A stretch of DNA of 64,000 bases from Artocarpus heterophyllus (lineage: Eukaryota > Streptophyta > Magnoliopsida > Rosales > Moraceae), in contig CM046350.1 in assembly GCA_025403435.1 (NCBI GenBank), positions 5,863,512 through 5,927,511 on the forward strand, given 5' to 3'. A program made the position numbers and the translations under genes. Every line of letters begins with the position of its first letter. Position 1 is the stretch's first letter. Below are positions 37,101-50,148 of this stretch, in pieces. The notes under the pieces were generated by a model. It saw only the letters and a list, made by a program, of their open reading frames with translations. It did no database searches and was not told the DNA's origin.

Positions 37101-40100
37101 GCAATTCAAAAATTGAAAAAATGCTTTATTTGAGGAGAACAAAAATCAGATAACAGCGAAACAAACACCTATAATGGGTTTGCATGTGTAAGGCAAGTAA
37201 AAAGGGAGAGCTTAAAAAGGATAAATCGGAAACTAAGGCGTTTTGTCAAATCAAGACTTAAACCTCAAATGAAAAACAGAGATTACATATATAATATAAT
37301 ATATTTATAGCAAAATCATAAATATACCATAAACAATCAAAACATAAACTTAGTTTACCACATGCAGTCAAGTTTTAGTCTTGGTCTAGTGCTCTAAATG
37401 ATACTGAAGTTGGCAATTCAACCCTAAAAAATATTAGACCGTCATCTTATATAAATATGTGTGTGTGTGTGCGTGTGAAAACTTCCATCTGATAAAAAGA
37501 AAAAATCAAATACAAGGAAAAAAGAATGAGAGATCCCAAAAAAACCAGAAAGCTAAAACAAACAAAAAAAAAAGAAGGCGCAAAAAAGGAATAAGAAACT
37601 ACAAGATCAAAAGACGTCAGCTCTCTATAACATCCTTCTGGTTTAGCACAATTAAAGCAGCCATCATTATCTTCACTAGTAGGACCAGTCGAAGAAGCCT
37701 AATTGTTGCCCTAATGCAAAGGCAACATGCATATCGACGTAGGAATTAGAAGGGGTAGCACGCAGCAGACTAACCATTTTGTAATTCATATTAAAGACAT
37801 TCTCAACTGGCTGTCATACAAAAGGACTTTAACAATCACAAAGAAGATTATTCGAATACGTCTTGGAGCTCTTTTCCCTAGAGCCAAGGATTAACTTGAT
37901 CAAAGACACACAACTGTGCCACAATAATCCACCTCAAAGTGTTGACTGAATACAAAAATTAACCAGGGTAGACGACAAAAAATAAAAATAAACAAATAAA
38001 AAGCCTTACGATAAATCTCTTCTCTCTCAGGTAGTTAAAAGCTGCAAAAAGATCATGCTCTGAGTAGTGCCGCAGAATTTCGGCTAGCCTATTGGGCACT
38101 GCTGGGGCAGTAGAGGTACTTAGGAAAATAAGCTTAAACAGCTCTACAGCATTAGAAATAGCCACTGATTTGTATACTTTCCTGCTGACTTTAACTTCTT
38201 CGTTCAAGAGATTAATAAACTTTTTGTGAAGGCGTTGAGCCCGTGACCTACGCAAGGAAATTTTGTCTTGTCTTCCATCATGGTTTTGAACATCCCCAGA
38301 AGGATAAGTTGTTGCAGCTAATTCAGATTCCTGAAATCCGTGCAAGCAATACTAAACGTTACAGCCAATCTGATTGCTGAAATCCTCAGAAACTATGAAT
38401 AAAGTGCAAGAGATAAGGTACTTACGTGTCTCTCAGCATCCATATTCAGATCAGACCACTCATCATAGGTAGACCCAACTCTTTTGGATGCCTCCAATTT
38501 AGCCATCCATTTGCAGCGTATAACCTCATCAAGGGCGATTTTAACGCTATTGTTGTCAAAATCATCCCATGGCTCTTCCTCAAAACCTGTCTCTCTAGTA
38601 TGTTTACTACCGTTATGAGAATTTACATCAATACCTTCACCCCATGAATCTTGTGATTCGCAATAATCTTTTTCAAGTAGTGTGTTCTCCATCTTCTCAA
38701 GGAACTTAACATATCGTGCACTGAGAATGTTACAAAGCCTCATTACAGCTTCCCTGAATTTTACATTCCTGTTAAGTGATGCCATTCTTTTCTTGCAGGG
38801 ACTTCGATGTGCTGGAAGATCAGGAATTGAAGCCCAATCTGCACGATGATATTTCGCCCCAAGTGCAGCACGATATCTAGCATATTGGATCACCAATTGC
38901 CTGGAAGGATAACAGGAACAAGAGTAAAAATAAACCAGGTAAGACAATAATCACATTGAAAGAACAGAGCATCATTAGGTTTATTCTGTGTGGAGAAATT
39001 TGCGGCTCAAAGTAGAGGAAATATACTTCACAAAAGATTCATGGTAAAGGTACCAAAGTAGATGAAGGAATTTAAGGGTTTAAAAAAAAGGATTCTTGCA
39101 TCTCCTATAGTTCATCCTTTTTTAATCTCTTTTAAATAAGTATATAAAAGCAACCCAAAGCTTTTTAATTGTAATTTTCTCCCAACACAATCTATTTCTA
39201 TTTTCTAGAGAGGGAAAGAATGTTAAAAGTGCATTCATCAGTCCTATGCCAAACACAGTAGGAATTTACATATATGGACCCAAGATCAGAAGATCACAGA
39301 ATCACGTCATGACTTTTTTTCTGCTAATTGCTATTAACTGCACTGAAAATTCTGAAGCGCATTCACAGAGTCTAAAAGATTATGATATATATGCTTTTAC
39401 CTATCAGCTTCCTCTGTCCACGAAAACCTTCTTTGACGTGCTGGCTTCATCCTCGATACGGCAGACCTACTAAAAGCAGAATAATAATCCTCATCATCTT
39501 CATTTGGTTCAAATACCCTGTCATTTTTCAAATGATCATCCTCCTGAAACGGCTGCAAGTCTATCTCATGCTTTTCTGGAGGGACTGAAAGTTCTTCTCC
39601 TTCTGTGAGTGGGTCCTTGGCATCAGGGAACGTGTCACATCTCTGCTTGCTCAACTGTCCAGCTACCTCATCAATTTTGCTGCGCTTCACTAACCTCATT
39701 TCAGGAGATCTTTCCCTTCTCCATAAAGATGAAACACGGTTACTCCTTGGTGTTTGAAAGTCATCCCTTTCATCTGGTAATTTATTAAGACGTGATTGGC
39801 GCTTATCATAATAAACACGAAGCACCTGGAAATTCAAATTGAGATAAGCATTCACATGCAGAAAAGGGGGTCAAATTATATAAAATAATATGCCCATTCA
39901 AATAATAATAATAATAATAGTAATATGCAACAAAATGTTCAGCTAAAATAAAAACTATACAGGCAAAGAAAATCTAGAAGTTATGACTATTAAGCTATTC
40001 ATTAGTTAAAAAGAAACCAGAATTATAAATAAATAAATAAATAAATAAGAATCAAACAAATAAATAAGTTGAGCGTATATGTGTGAGCGCGTGTGTGTGT

Positions 40101-43100
40101 GTACAAATGCTTTCATTAAGAAAAAACAGAATCAGATTACGCAAGAATTCCTGTAATCCATTCATTAAAAATGATTTAACGACAGCCAAGGCTCAAATAA
40201 TCAAAGTAAAGTGACCTTCGAAAAACAAGTTTGTACAAATAAAGGTGTCAAAAGAAAATGGAGGAAACATAAAGCAGTTGAGCATTCTCTTTTCAATCCT
40301 CTTTCGGTTGGCAGATCAAGGGTGAGGATCAGTCATTTCCAGTTTGCTGATGACACTTTGCTCTTCAGTACTCCCGATGAGGATAGTCTGTCTCATTTGT
40401 TTATTATTTTTCATGCCTTTTGTTTAATCTCTGGGCTAAAGATTAACTTGGAAAAAAGTCTAATTTTTGGGATTAATGTGGATGATGATAAGTTGATTTC
40501 TTCGGCAGGTTCTGTGGGTTGCTCGGTGGGTTCGTGGCCTCCTAAATATTTGGGTTTGCCTCTCAGTGGTAATCCTCATCAGCATGTTTTTTGGGAACCG
40601 GTGATTGCTAAGATTGCGAAGCGCCTGGATTGTTGGGAAAAAGCTTTCTTATCAAAAGGAGGCAGATTCACTCTCATTCAATCCGTTTTGTCGTCCCTTC
40701 CGATTTACTACTTGTCGATTTTTAGAATTCCTGTTCGAGTGGCTGCAGAGATTGAAAAGCTTAGGAGCGATTTCTTTTGGGAAGGGTTTTCTGAGGAAGA
40801 TGGATCTCACCTTGTTGCTTGGAAGGTAGTGTGTAATCAGAAAAAGGTGGGAGGCTTGGGGCTTGGTAATATTAGAAAGAGAAACGAGGCTTTGTTGGCT
40901 AAGTGGTTATGGTGGTTCCCCTTGGAAAAAGATTCCCTTCGGCATAAAGTTATTGCAGGAAAGTATGAGTTGAATTTGAATCAAGGGGATGCAGGTCCTG
41001 CTTCTAGAGTTTCTTACAGATGCCCTTGGAAGTCGGTTCAGTCAATTGTGGAAGGCTTTTTTCAGTGTGTTAAGTGGAAGGTAGGGTCGGGGGATGTAAT
41101 AAGATTCTGGGAGTGTGTGTGGTGTGAGGAGGAGGCTTTATGTGTGAAGTTCCCAGCTCTTTACAGGCTTTCGAATGCCCACAATCAGCCTATTGGGGCT
41201 TTTTTTATTTCTTCTGGTTTGGAGGACGAGTTTGAGAGGGGCTGGGATTTGTGTTTCAACAGGAATTTGACAAATAGGGTGCTAGACAAGGTGTCAGCTC
41301 TTGTTTCTATTTTGGAGATGGTGGAAATTAGGGAAGCCTCTCAAGATATTCGATTATGGATCCACGATTCTAATGGGTGATTTTCCGTTAAATCTTATTC
41401 TTCTGTTTTACTGGAAAATCCATTGGTTCCTAATTTTGAGTTTTTTAATAGAATTTGGAAAACCCGCATCCCTTCTAAAGTTCAAAATTTTTTGTTGGCT
41501 GCTTGTTTTGGATAAGCTGAATACTAATGATGTGCTGCAGCGTAGAAGTCCATTTGTCTCTATTTATCCGGATTGGTGTTGTTTATGCAAGAATGATGGT
41601 GAGACTATTGATCATTTATTCCTCCATTGTCCTTTCTCTTTTCGTATTTGGTCTCTTTTAGCTAGAGAGTTAGGTTTTGTCTGGGCTATGCCTAGGAGTT
41701 GTAAGGATTTGCTTTTATTTTCCTTGCCTCGAAGCTGTAGTAGTGGGGGTCAGTCTTATGGAGGGCTGCTCTTACAGCTTTTTTTTGGGTTTATGGTTGG
41801 AAAGGAATAATAAAATTTTTGCAAGTGTTGAAGAAGATTACTTGATTATTTGGGACAAAATTAAATACTGGGTATCTTTGTGGGTTTACAGGGATAAAGC
41901 TTTAGGATTAGCTTTTGGTAATCCTATTTTTTTGGAGTTGAATAGGGATTGGGCTCCTTTTCTATAGCCCTAGCTGAGGAAACCTCTTCCTCTTTTCTTT
42001 GTACTTTTCCCATTTTTATTAATAAAGTTCGTTTCTTTTCAAAAAAAAATGGAGGAAATCAAAAGGCTTGATATTGACTAAAAGCCAAAATAATAATAAT
42101 AATAATAATACTAAAGATTATTTTCATGAATACCCCCAAACTATGTACTTTATTTCGCTTTGCCCCCTGATCTATAGAAAACCATTCAAGATGCCACTTC
42201 CGTCCAATACCGTCTATAAGGTTCACGATTTTATTGACATGGCATGTATTAAAGGTTAAGAAAATGCATTAAAATTCTAATTAAATATGTAAAACATAAT
42301 TAACAAACATTTTTTAATATTTTTTCCTAATTCTTATTTTCTCTCTCCTTCCCTTTTCCCTCACATGCTCTCCTATCTCTCTACTATAACTCAAAATTCA
42401 AATATTTCATACCAAAAAAAAAAAAACCAACGGGGCCTCTTCCCGGCAAGCCCCCACCCCATTGCACCGATTCCTGACCCCTTTCTCTCGCCTTCGTCCT
42501 ACGATGGGCGGCCCCAGCGTCACCCGCCATCCCCACATGATCCAACACCGGCTAGAACAACCACCGCCATGGCTAAATGCGTGATGCCGCCATCATTGTG
42601 AATCCTAGCCTCGCCCGCCGTCCCCCACACGATCCAACGCCAGCTAAAACAGCCACCACCATGGCTAAACGCATGATGCCGCCTTCATTGCAAATTAGAG
42701 GTGGGCAAACCCATGAGGCGAGGGGGTGCGAATCAGAGCTAGGAGAATAGGGATGGAAGGGATGCGGGTGCGACTGCGTTGCGATGGGCGTGGCTTGTGG
42801 GCTCTATGGTGTAAGTTTGTGGCAACTGCATCATCCTGCGATTTGCAAAGGCGATGGCGAAAACCCATGGTTCACGCCAATGTTGGGACGGCCGTTTATG
42901 AAGAGGGTGGCTACTCACTTTTTTGTTTTCCTCAGTGGGTGGCTGCTTAGCTTCTTTTTTAGTGTTAGGGTTATTGTTTTCTATTAATGGAGGATTGAGA
43001 TTGAGTATGGATAGATCAATGGTTGAAATTAATTGGAATATTTTTCATTTTTTCTAATATTTTCTTAACGCTTAATTATTTATATGCATAAATTACAATT

Positions 43101-46100
43101 TTAACACATTTTTTAATTTTTAATATATGCCATGCCATCAAAACAGTTAACTTTGTAGACAGAATTGGGTCAAGGGGCATTTTGAATGGTTTTCTATAAA
43201 TCGGAGGCACTTTGACCGGTTTTACAAAATCAAGAGGCAAAGTAAAATAGGGTACAAAGTCTGCAGGGCATTTATGAAAATAATCCTAATAATAATAATA
43301 AACTCAAACGTTAACTTTACAACATCACTTCAAATTTCCAAATGCCAAAAATTGTGGAACTACAGGTTCAAATTGACTAAACTGATTATATACCATTTGG
43401 TTTGATTTCCTTTCAAAAATTCAAATTGAAACAAGTATCAATTAACGTGTTCAGACTGCTTATTGGTTTTTCCTTGAAACCAACCATGAACATCCCAAGA
43501 TCAATCAAACACTCAACGTTAATATGGTATCAAAAAGGGAGAAGACAAACTGATCTAAATAAACTAAACTGGAACCGACCTGCTGCAAAGACAAATTGAG
43601 ATCCTTTGCTATCTTGCCGCAATCCTTGAACGAAAGTTTTCCACTTTGATCGTCCTTCATCACACGCTTCAAGAGCTCAGCGCGTTGATCAGCCGTCATA
43701 ACTCGAACAGAGGCCCACGAGCGGCGAAGGAATACCTGTTAAGGGTAATAAATAAATAAATAAATAAATAAAAATAATGATACTCTGATCTCACAATTCT
43801 ACGAAAATCAAGGCCAGTTCCTTTGATAGATTCTTCATGGAAAGATAACCTAGAAAGTATAGCCCAATGCAATAGAACACAATTTTGAAGCACGAGTGGG
43901 TGGACAAGCATGAACAGAAGATCCCAAGAATGCATGTAAGCACTTCCAGGAATGCATATAAACAAAATAAAATGTTGCCTTGGTGCATACTTCATGAACA
44001 GCAGATCCAGGAAACGCGTGCAATGCAGCCCTTGGATCAGCAGCCGCATAACAATATTCCAGGGTTTGCCAATATTCATCAACAGCTTTTCTATTTGAGA
44101 GGACAAAATCATGTCTAATTCGTGGGCGAAGATCAAGAGGTCTAAACCTCAAAGATATTGCAGCTTTCGAAACTGGTTCCTCAATATAAGGCCTTCGCTC
44201 CATTGCATGTGTAAAGGTTGCTTGCAAGTGTTCAAATCCATCTTTTGCACACTCACTACTTACCATCCGAAGCAACTGCATTAAGAATTAGATGTTAAGC
44301 ATAACAGCATATAAAGAACATAGAAGCACACCAAACCTAGCCTGGCTCCTGATAAATTCACAGTTCAAAAAGTAATCAATACAGAAATATATGAACCTGC
44401 TCAAATTTGGCAAATGTTACTAAGTTATGGAGAAACAGATGAGAAATAGCAAAATATTGCGGATGATACGATATACACACATATACAAGAGGAACCTATG
44501 TCACAAAGAAGAAATAACTATACCTTCAAACGTTGCAATATCTCAACAAGCATTGAGACCCTGCCAATTGCATGAGCATCCATCAGAGACTTGTACTCTT
44601 GAACAGGAAGATCAGAGAGACGAAATCCTCTCTTGCACTTCTCAATCATACTATCAAACGTTTGGGTAGATCCCACAACTTGTAAGAACAGCTCAATGGG
44701 AATGGCCTTAATTGCTGCTTCCAGAGAAAACAATTTGCTACTACTGTGAGGATTGCCTTGCTCGAACACGAGTTTTTCAGATGATGAAACATTATTAGGA
44801 CCTTCAGAACCATAAAGGTTATCCCACAATAATCCATGTAGCAGCTTTGCACGGATCATTTTTGCCAAAATGAAGCCATTAGCACGCATAGCTTCTGATC
44901 TAATGGCTTGGACATCTGACTTGACATGAATCTTAGTTCTCTCGACATCTTTCAGTACAGGAACTACGTCATTGTTCTTTGACCGAGATGAGCTCTGGCC
45001 ACGACTTTGAATCTCAAAAGACCTCAGGCGGTCATAAATTTCAGAAACTAGTTCAGGAGATAAGCTTTCTGATGGGTGTAGAACCACCTGAAAAGTTCGG
45101 TTACCGCCATAATTTGTGACACCAGGAACATTGATTTGCATGCATTTGCAGAGCCGTTGCTGCTGAAGTTTGTTTAAAAGTCTATAAATAGTTTTCCTGT
45201 CTGTTGTGGTGGATTTGTCTTTCTCAATACTCCCTAGCCACTTATACAGCTCCGCTATTATGATGAATTTCTCATTCTAGATATAGAAAAAAAAAAAAAA
45301 AAGATTAACCGTTCTGCTTATAAAATTATAAAATGGTAGATCAAGAAAAATATTTATTTTGAGCAAAAAAGCCCTAACGGAGTGTTTCATGAAACAGACC
45401 TGCAACCGTTCAAGTAACTTTTTCTCCCTTCGCACACTGTCCACAGTCAAAGATGGATGCCTCCGATTTGATCCAGAACTAAAAGGCGTCAATGCAGCAG
45501 GTGGTGTCTCCGACTCCAAAGGAACAACGTTTTTTTCCATTTCCACCCTCACCATATCAAGTCCACCCTCAGAAAAGTTCTCTCCCGATTCAAGGGGTAT
45601 CACTTGTAAATTGTTACTTAAAATGTTAGACTCGGAATCCTTAGGGGATCCACTTGAAATCTCAGTTTTAGTTTCGCTACTTCTCATCTTTTCAGGAGTA
45701 CCAATATCACTTGTCAAATTTGAACGATCAAAATCTAGATAATTATTGGTTGGCCAGTCAAGAGCATTTAAATTGTCAAAATTCCCGGTGGAAATTCTAT
45801 CATTGGCTACGTTTGGTTTATTAGAAAATGAATTAGCTAATTCAGGATTGCATCGCAGCCCAGGTGTCCAAACTCTATATACCGCAGTTTTCTTGACATT
45901 TTCTGCCTGCAGATCCATTCCAAACCTGGAGAACATACCAGTAAGCCTCTGATGGTAAGTCTTGTTGTCAATCCCAAGTCTCTTGCAGATCTGCTTAGAA
46001 AAATAAAAAAGTAATAATAACTAAAAAAGGCAGCACTAGTCGAGACGCAGAATTCATCTATCTGCAGATTTACAAATTGGAAGAGGAAAAACCTAAAATT

Positions 46101-49100
46101 ATCCAATACTTGCTCCAATTTTGACCCTTTTTTTATAATAAAACTTCCTTTTATTAATAATTAAATTAAATACAGAGGATAAGGCAATCTCATAAAACAC
46201 ACACAGAGAACAACAATAAACAACTAGAGACTGAGAGACAACACTTAAAGACCCAACACATCCTTCCAATTACGAACTATCAAAGATTATTCTTATATTG
46301 ATAGTGAATCAAGTACAAGGATAAGCGGATAAGATATGCTTAAAGCAAAGAAAGAAAAAATTACATGTTAGAGAAAATTAAGAAACACTAGATTAAAAAA
46401 AAAAAAAAAAAAAACCCTACCTAGGGCCAATAAAATCCCTCCAATTATAGACAATTAGTGAAAAGGGAAAATCTTTAGAAGCCTTATCCGTCAAAAGCCC
46501 ATAGCACTGCTGAAAACTTTGCTTTCTCCAAAATATTTTCCACTTCCATTTCTTTTTTTTTTTTAATATCCTAGCATTCCTTCCATCCAGATCATCCTAA
46601 ACATTAAGATCACTGCACTTTTCCAAAGAATTTTTGCCATTTTAACAAATCCAAACCCCACAATATTTTCCAACATAAGTGAAGTACAGTGAGCTGGGAA
46701 TACCCACATGATCCTATGCTTCCTGTAACGGCTTCTTCCATAACTTTCTAGCCACCTTACGATGCAAGAAAAGATGGTCAATGGTTTCCTCATCCCATTT
46801 ACACAAGACACACTAGTATGGAGAGATATTCAAATGCGGGTTCAACCTTTGTACCTGTTAGCATGTCTAATTGAGTCTTTTTACTGTTATTTTATTTTTA
46901 TCCTTTCAGCTAGTTAGTTAGAAGATAAGCTGGTATATCCAATCCTAGATCCCTGATATCTAGGTTAGTTAGGTGAGGTCAATTCCTATCTGCTGTGGAA
47001 GCAAAATAAAAGGCAGTGGCTATACTCTGTATTTTCTGAGTTTTTCCTGTGTTTAATAAAAAGAAGTGCAGTGAAATTAGATTGACTCTCTCCTCTAGTT
47101 TGTTCTTCAGTACCCCATCACAAGTGTTCAACTTTTCAAGAAAAAATAACCAAGTGAAAATCTTTATCTTATGGGGAACACTAGATTTCCAAATTAAGTT
47201 GAAAAGTTCAAAATTCGAGACTATCTTCCTCAAAAAGTGAACAAAGAATGATTTACAAGGTTCACATTCTCCAGCCTAAAGGCCAAAAGTGCTACATTCT
47301 TCAACTTCAAATTACCAACACTATGACCTCCTTTATGTTTGCATTTAATTACTTTGCAAGTTAATTAAGTAGCATAAATAATACGAAACTCTGCACGTTA
47401 ATTAAGTAGCACTAGAAAGTTAATATTTCCCATCACAAGAGCATCCCAAATGTGGCATAAATTTTTTGGTTTCTCAAGCAGCAAACAACTGAGGTACAAC
47501 GCAAGAGATAAAGAAAACATTAAATTAAATAAAACGACAAAAAGCTACATCGGTATTAGGAAGGTCCTAATAAGATATTTATTTTATTTCTTATTAGAAA
47601 AAGTTAAGATATTTATTTTATATGTGATGTTATATGGTAATGTATACATTGGGATCTCAACTTTCACTGACAAAAGAACTACGACAATGAAAGATGCCAG
47701 TATTCAGGATAGAGCACAAATTTGGAAATCAAAAACTGGCAGCAGCCTCAATCAAAGACAAGAAATTAAAACATATAACACAGACCTTTAGACTAGCACC
47801 AAAATAGATTCAAAATACTAAATAAATTGAATAAAAAAAAAAAGCAAAGACAAGAAATTGGTGCACCTACCTCCATCGAAGCCAAGCCCTTAGAACCAGC
47901 AGCATCAATCATGTCATATATCTGATGCTCGATGGGAAGTTCTACAAGCTGATCGCTGCCTTGAGATTTCTTTCCAAACCGTAACCATTCGTCACCAAAA
48001 TCATCTAAACATCCAAAAGCCTTGGAAGAAAAAGACTTCAGTAGACGCAGGCAACATTCAACCTGCCAAAAGTGCACATAAAAATCAAGTCCTGATGTGA
48101 CCTATGGGTTAACATGATAACTCCTTGTTATTGAACATAAAACCGATTATAATGAATGCATAACCACGAGCACCAAAATAATAGTGTTTGGGAAGTGTGG
48201 TTAGAACCAATGTTTCGAATCAATTTTGGTTAAACACACTGTAGCATGTGAGAGCATTACACTACACCAACTTTTTGCTTTTTACTATAGCATGTGAAAG
48301 CTTTTCACTGTTTGTTGGTTATAACCAAAAACACCGTATAAATTACTAGTCATATCAATATGAAATGCAACAGGAGAAACAAAAAGCACTTTGGTCATGA
48401 TTTTTACATCTCAAATCGTACCTCAGAGGCTTATAAGCTTTCTTAAGGAAAACAAAGATAATAAACTAGTACTCAGCTAAAAGGAATGTTTTTATTGATT
48501 CTTGCGAGCGTTAGAAACAGAAAAATAAATAAATAAATAAACAGACTGTGATATGATGCACTAACAAGTTTAGAGGAAGACTTTTACATACATACATATA
48601 TATGTATATATTGTGCTTGTCACGATGTGCCTTTTGAAGGTTATGGAAATCTAATTATAAACAGAAGGATGCATTAGGATATAGTTCGGTTCATTAAAAA
48701 TAGACAAAATTTTGCACGACCAAAAAAAATCCTAAGTAAATGAAAGGGAAAACAGGGAGGAGAGGGGGCAGGGAAATCTAAAAATATCCCATGTATTTTT
48801 CCTTAATTCGACATTTTCCATTGTATTTCTAGAAATTCAGCTCCACCCATTTTTCCTCTATTTAACCTGAGAAATTTGCTCCAGGGTTTTTTTTTTTTTT
48901 TTCTGACATCTTGGAGATATAGGATATAAGGTTTGAATAAAACACAATGGTGAACAATGAACTAAGGCAAAACCAAGGAATATTTTAAAATTCTGCCAAT
49001 AAAAAGGCACTATAAGGGGGAAGGGAACGATAGAAGAATAAACTGGCAGTGATATTCCTTTTGGCAGAAAAATGTCAATTAGTTTTGAGTAAAGATAACG

Positions 49101-50112
49101 TTGAAAACTGTGGTCAATACAACAATAAAATCAACAACTTTTTTAGGTCACCTTCTCGTTCACTTTTTTTTTTCTTCGGGAAACCTTCCCATTCACTTCA
49201 GCGTCAAACTCCTCCACTATATGGGCATCTTTCAACTTGGTTAAAACCTAGCAGCATAAACACCTATTAGAAAAATCAGAAATAACCAGCTTAAAGAATA
49301 GGTTCAATAAACACTCATGACAACAGAAAAATCATTTACCTGTCTCCACTCTCTATGCCCAGAAGGAGATCCAATATAACCCAAATCTCTTTTAATGTCC
49401 GAAATGACTAGAACCTTCAACAGAAATATCATGAAAACAATCAGCCTCGTGATGAGGAGGGGAAAAAATGCATCCTGGATTTTAAAATACCACCAACAAT
49501 ATTGACCTTGCCCTTTGCATTTTCAAGTTTATTGCAGACTGCCTTCATGGCTGGAAGATAATCCTTCACCAGCACATCCTCTTTTATCCTTTTGCCTCCC
49601 AAACCATCTCCACTTACAGCATTTCCCTCTACATTATCGGGACTCACAGTAGATTGTTCTTCCTTGGTGATCTCAAATTTTTGTTGAGAACCCAAATGCT
49701 TTGCATAGCGAGATAAGTACATTAAATTGGTTGTCACACTTGCACTATTTCTTGATTCCCCTTCTCCACCTGCATCTTTCATCTTCACAACTGCAGAGTG
49801 CCTCACAATTAACCCTCGACATTCAAGGTTCCTCACTGTATAGAACAAATTTCTTCCTTCAATATGAAACTCTTTGGCAAGTTGACTTTGTGTAATTCCA
49901 TCTTCTCTGCAACAAAAGCAATTCTCAAAGCTTGCTTTCCATAATTTTTACTGCTTTTCTATCCGTCCAAGAGAAAAGGAGAGATCCAAACCAAGAAACC
50001 AACATAATGCAACAACTGGTCCAGTGCACTGTGGTTTTCCAGACTTAAATTTTCCATGTAATTCTACCTAAACAGCTCATCTCGTGAATATATATATGTG
50101 TGAGTGTGTGTG

Positions 50113-50148
<36 letters not shown>

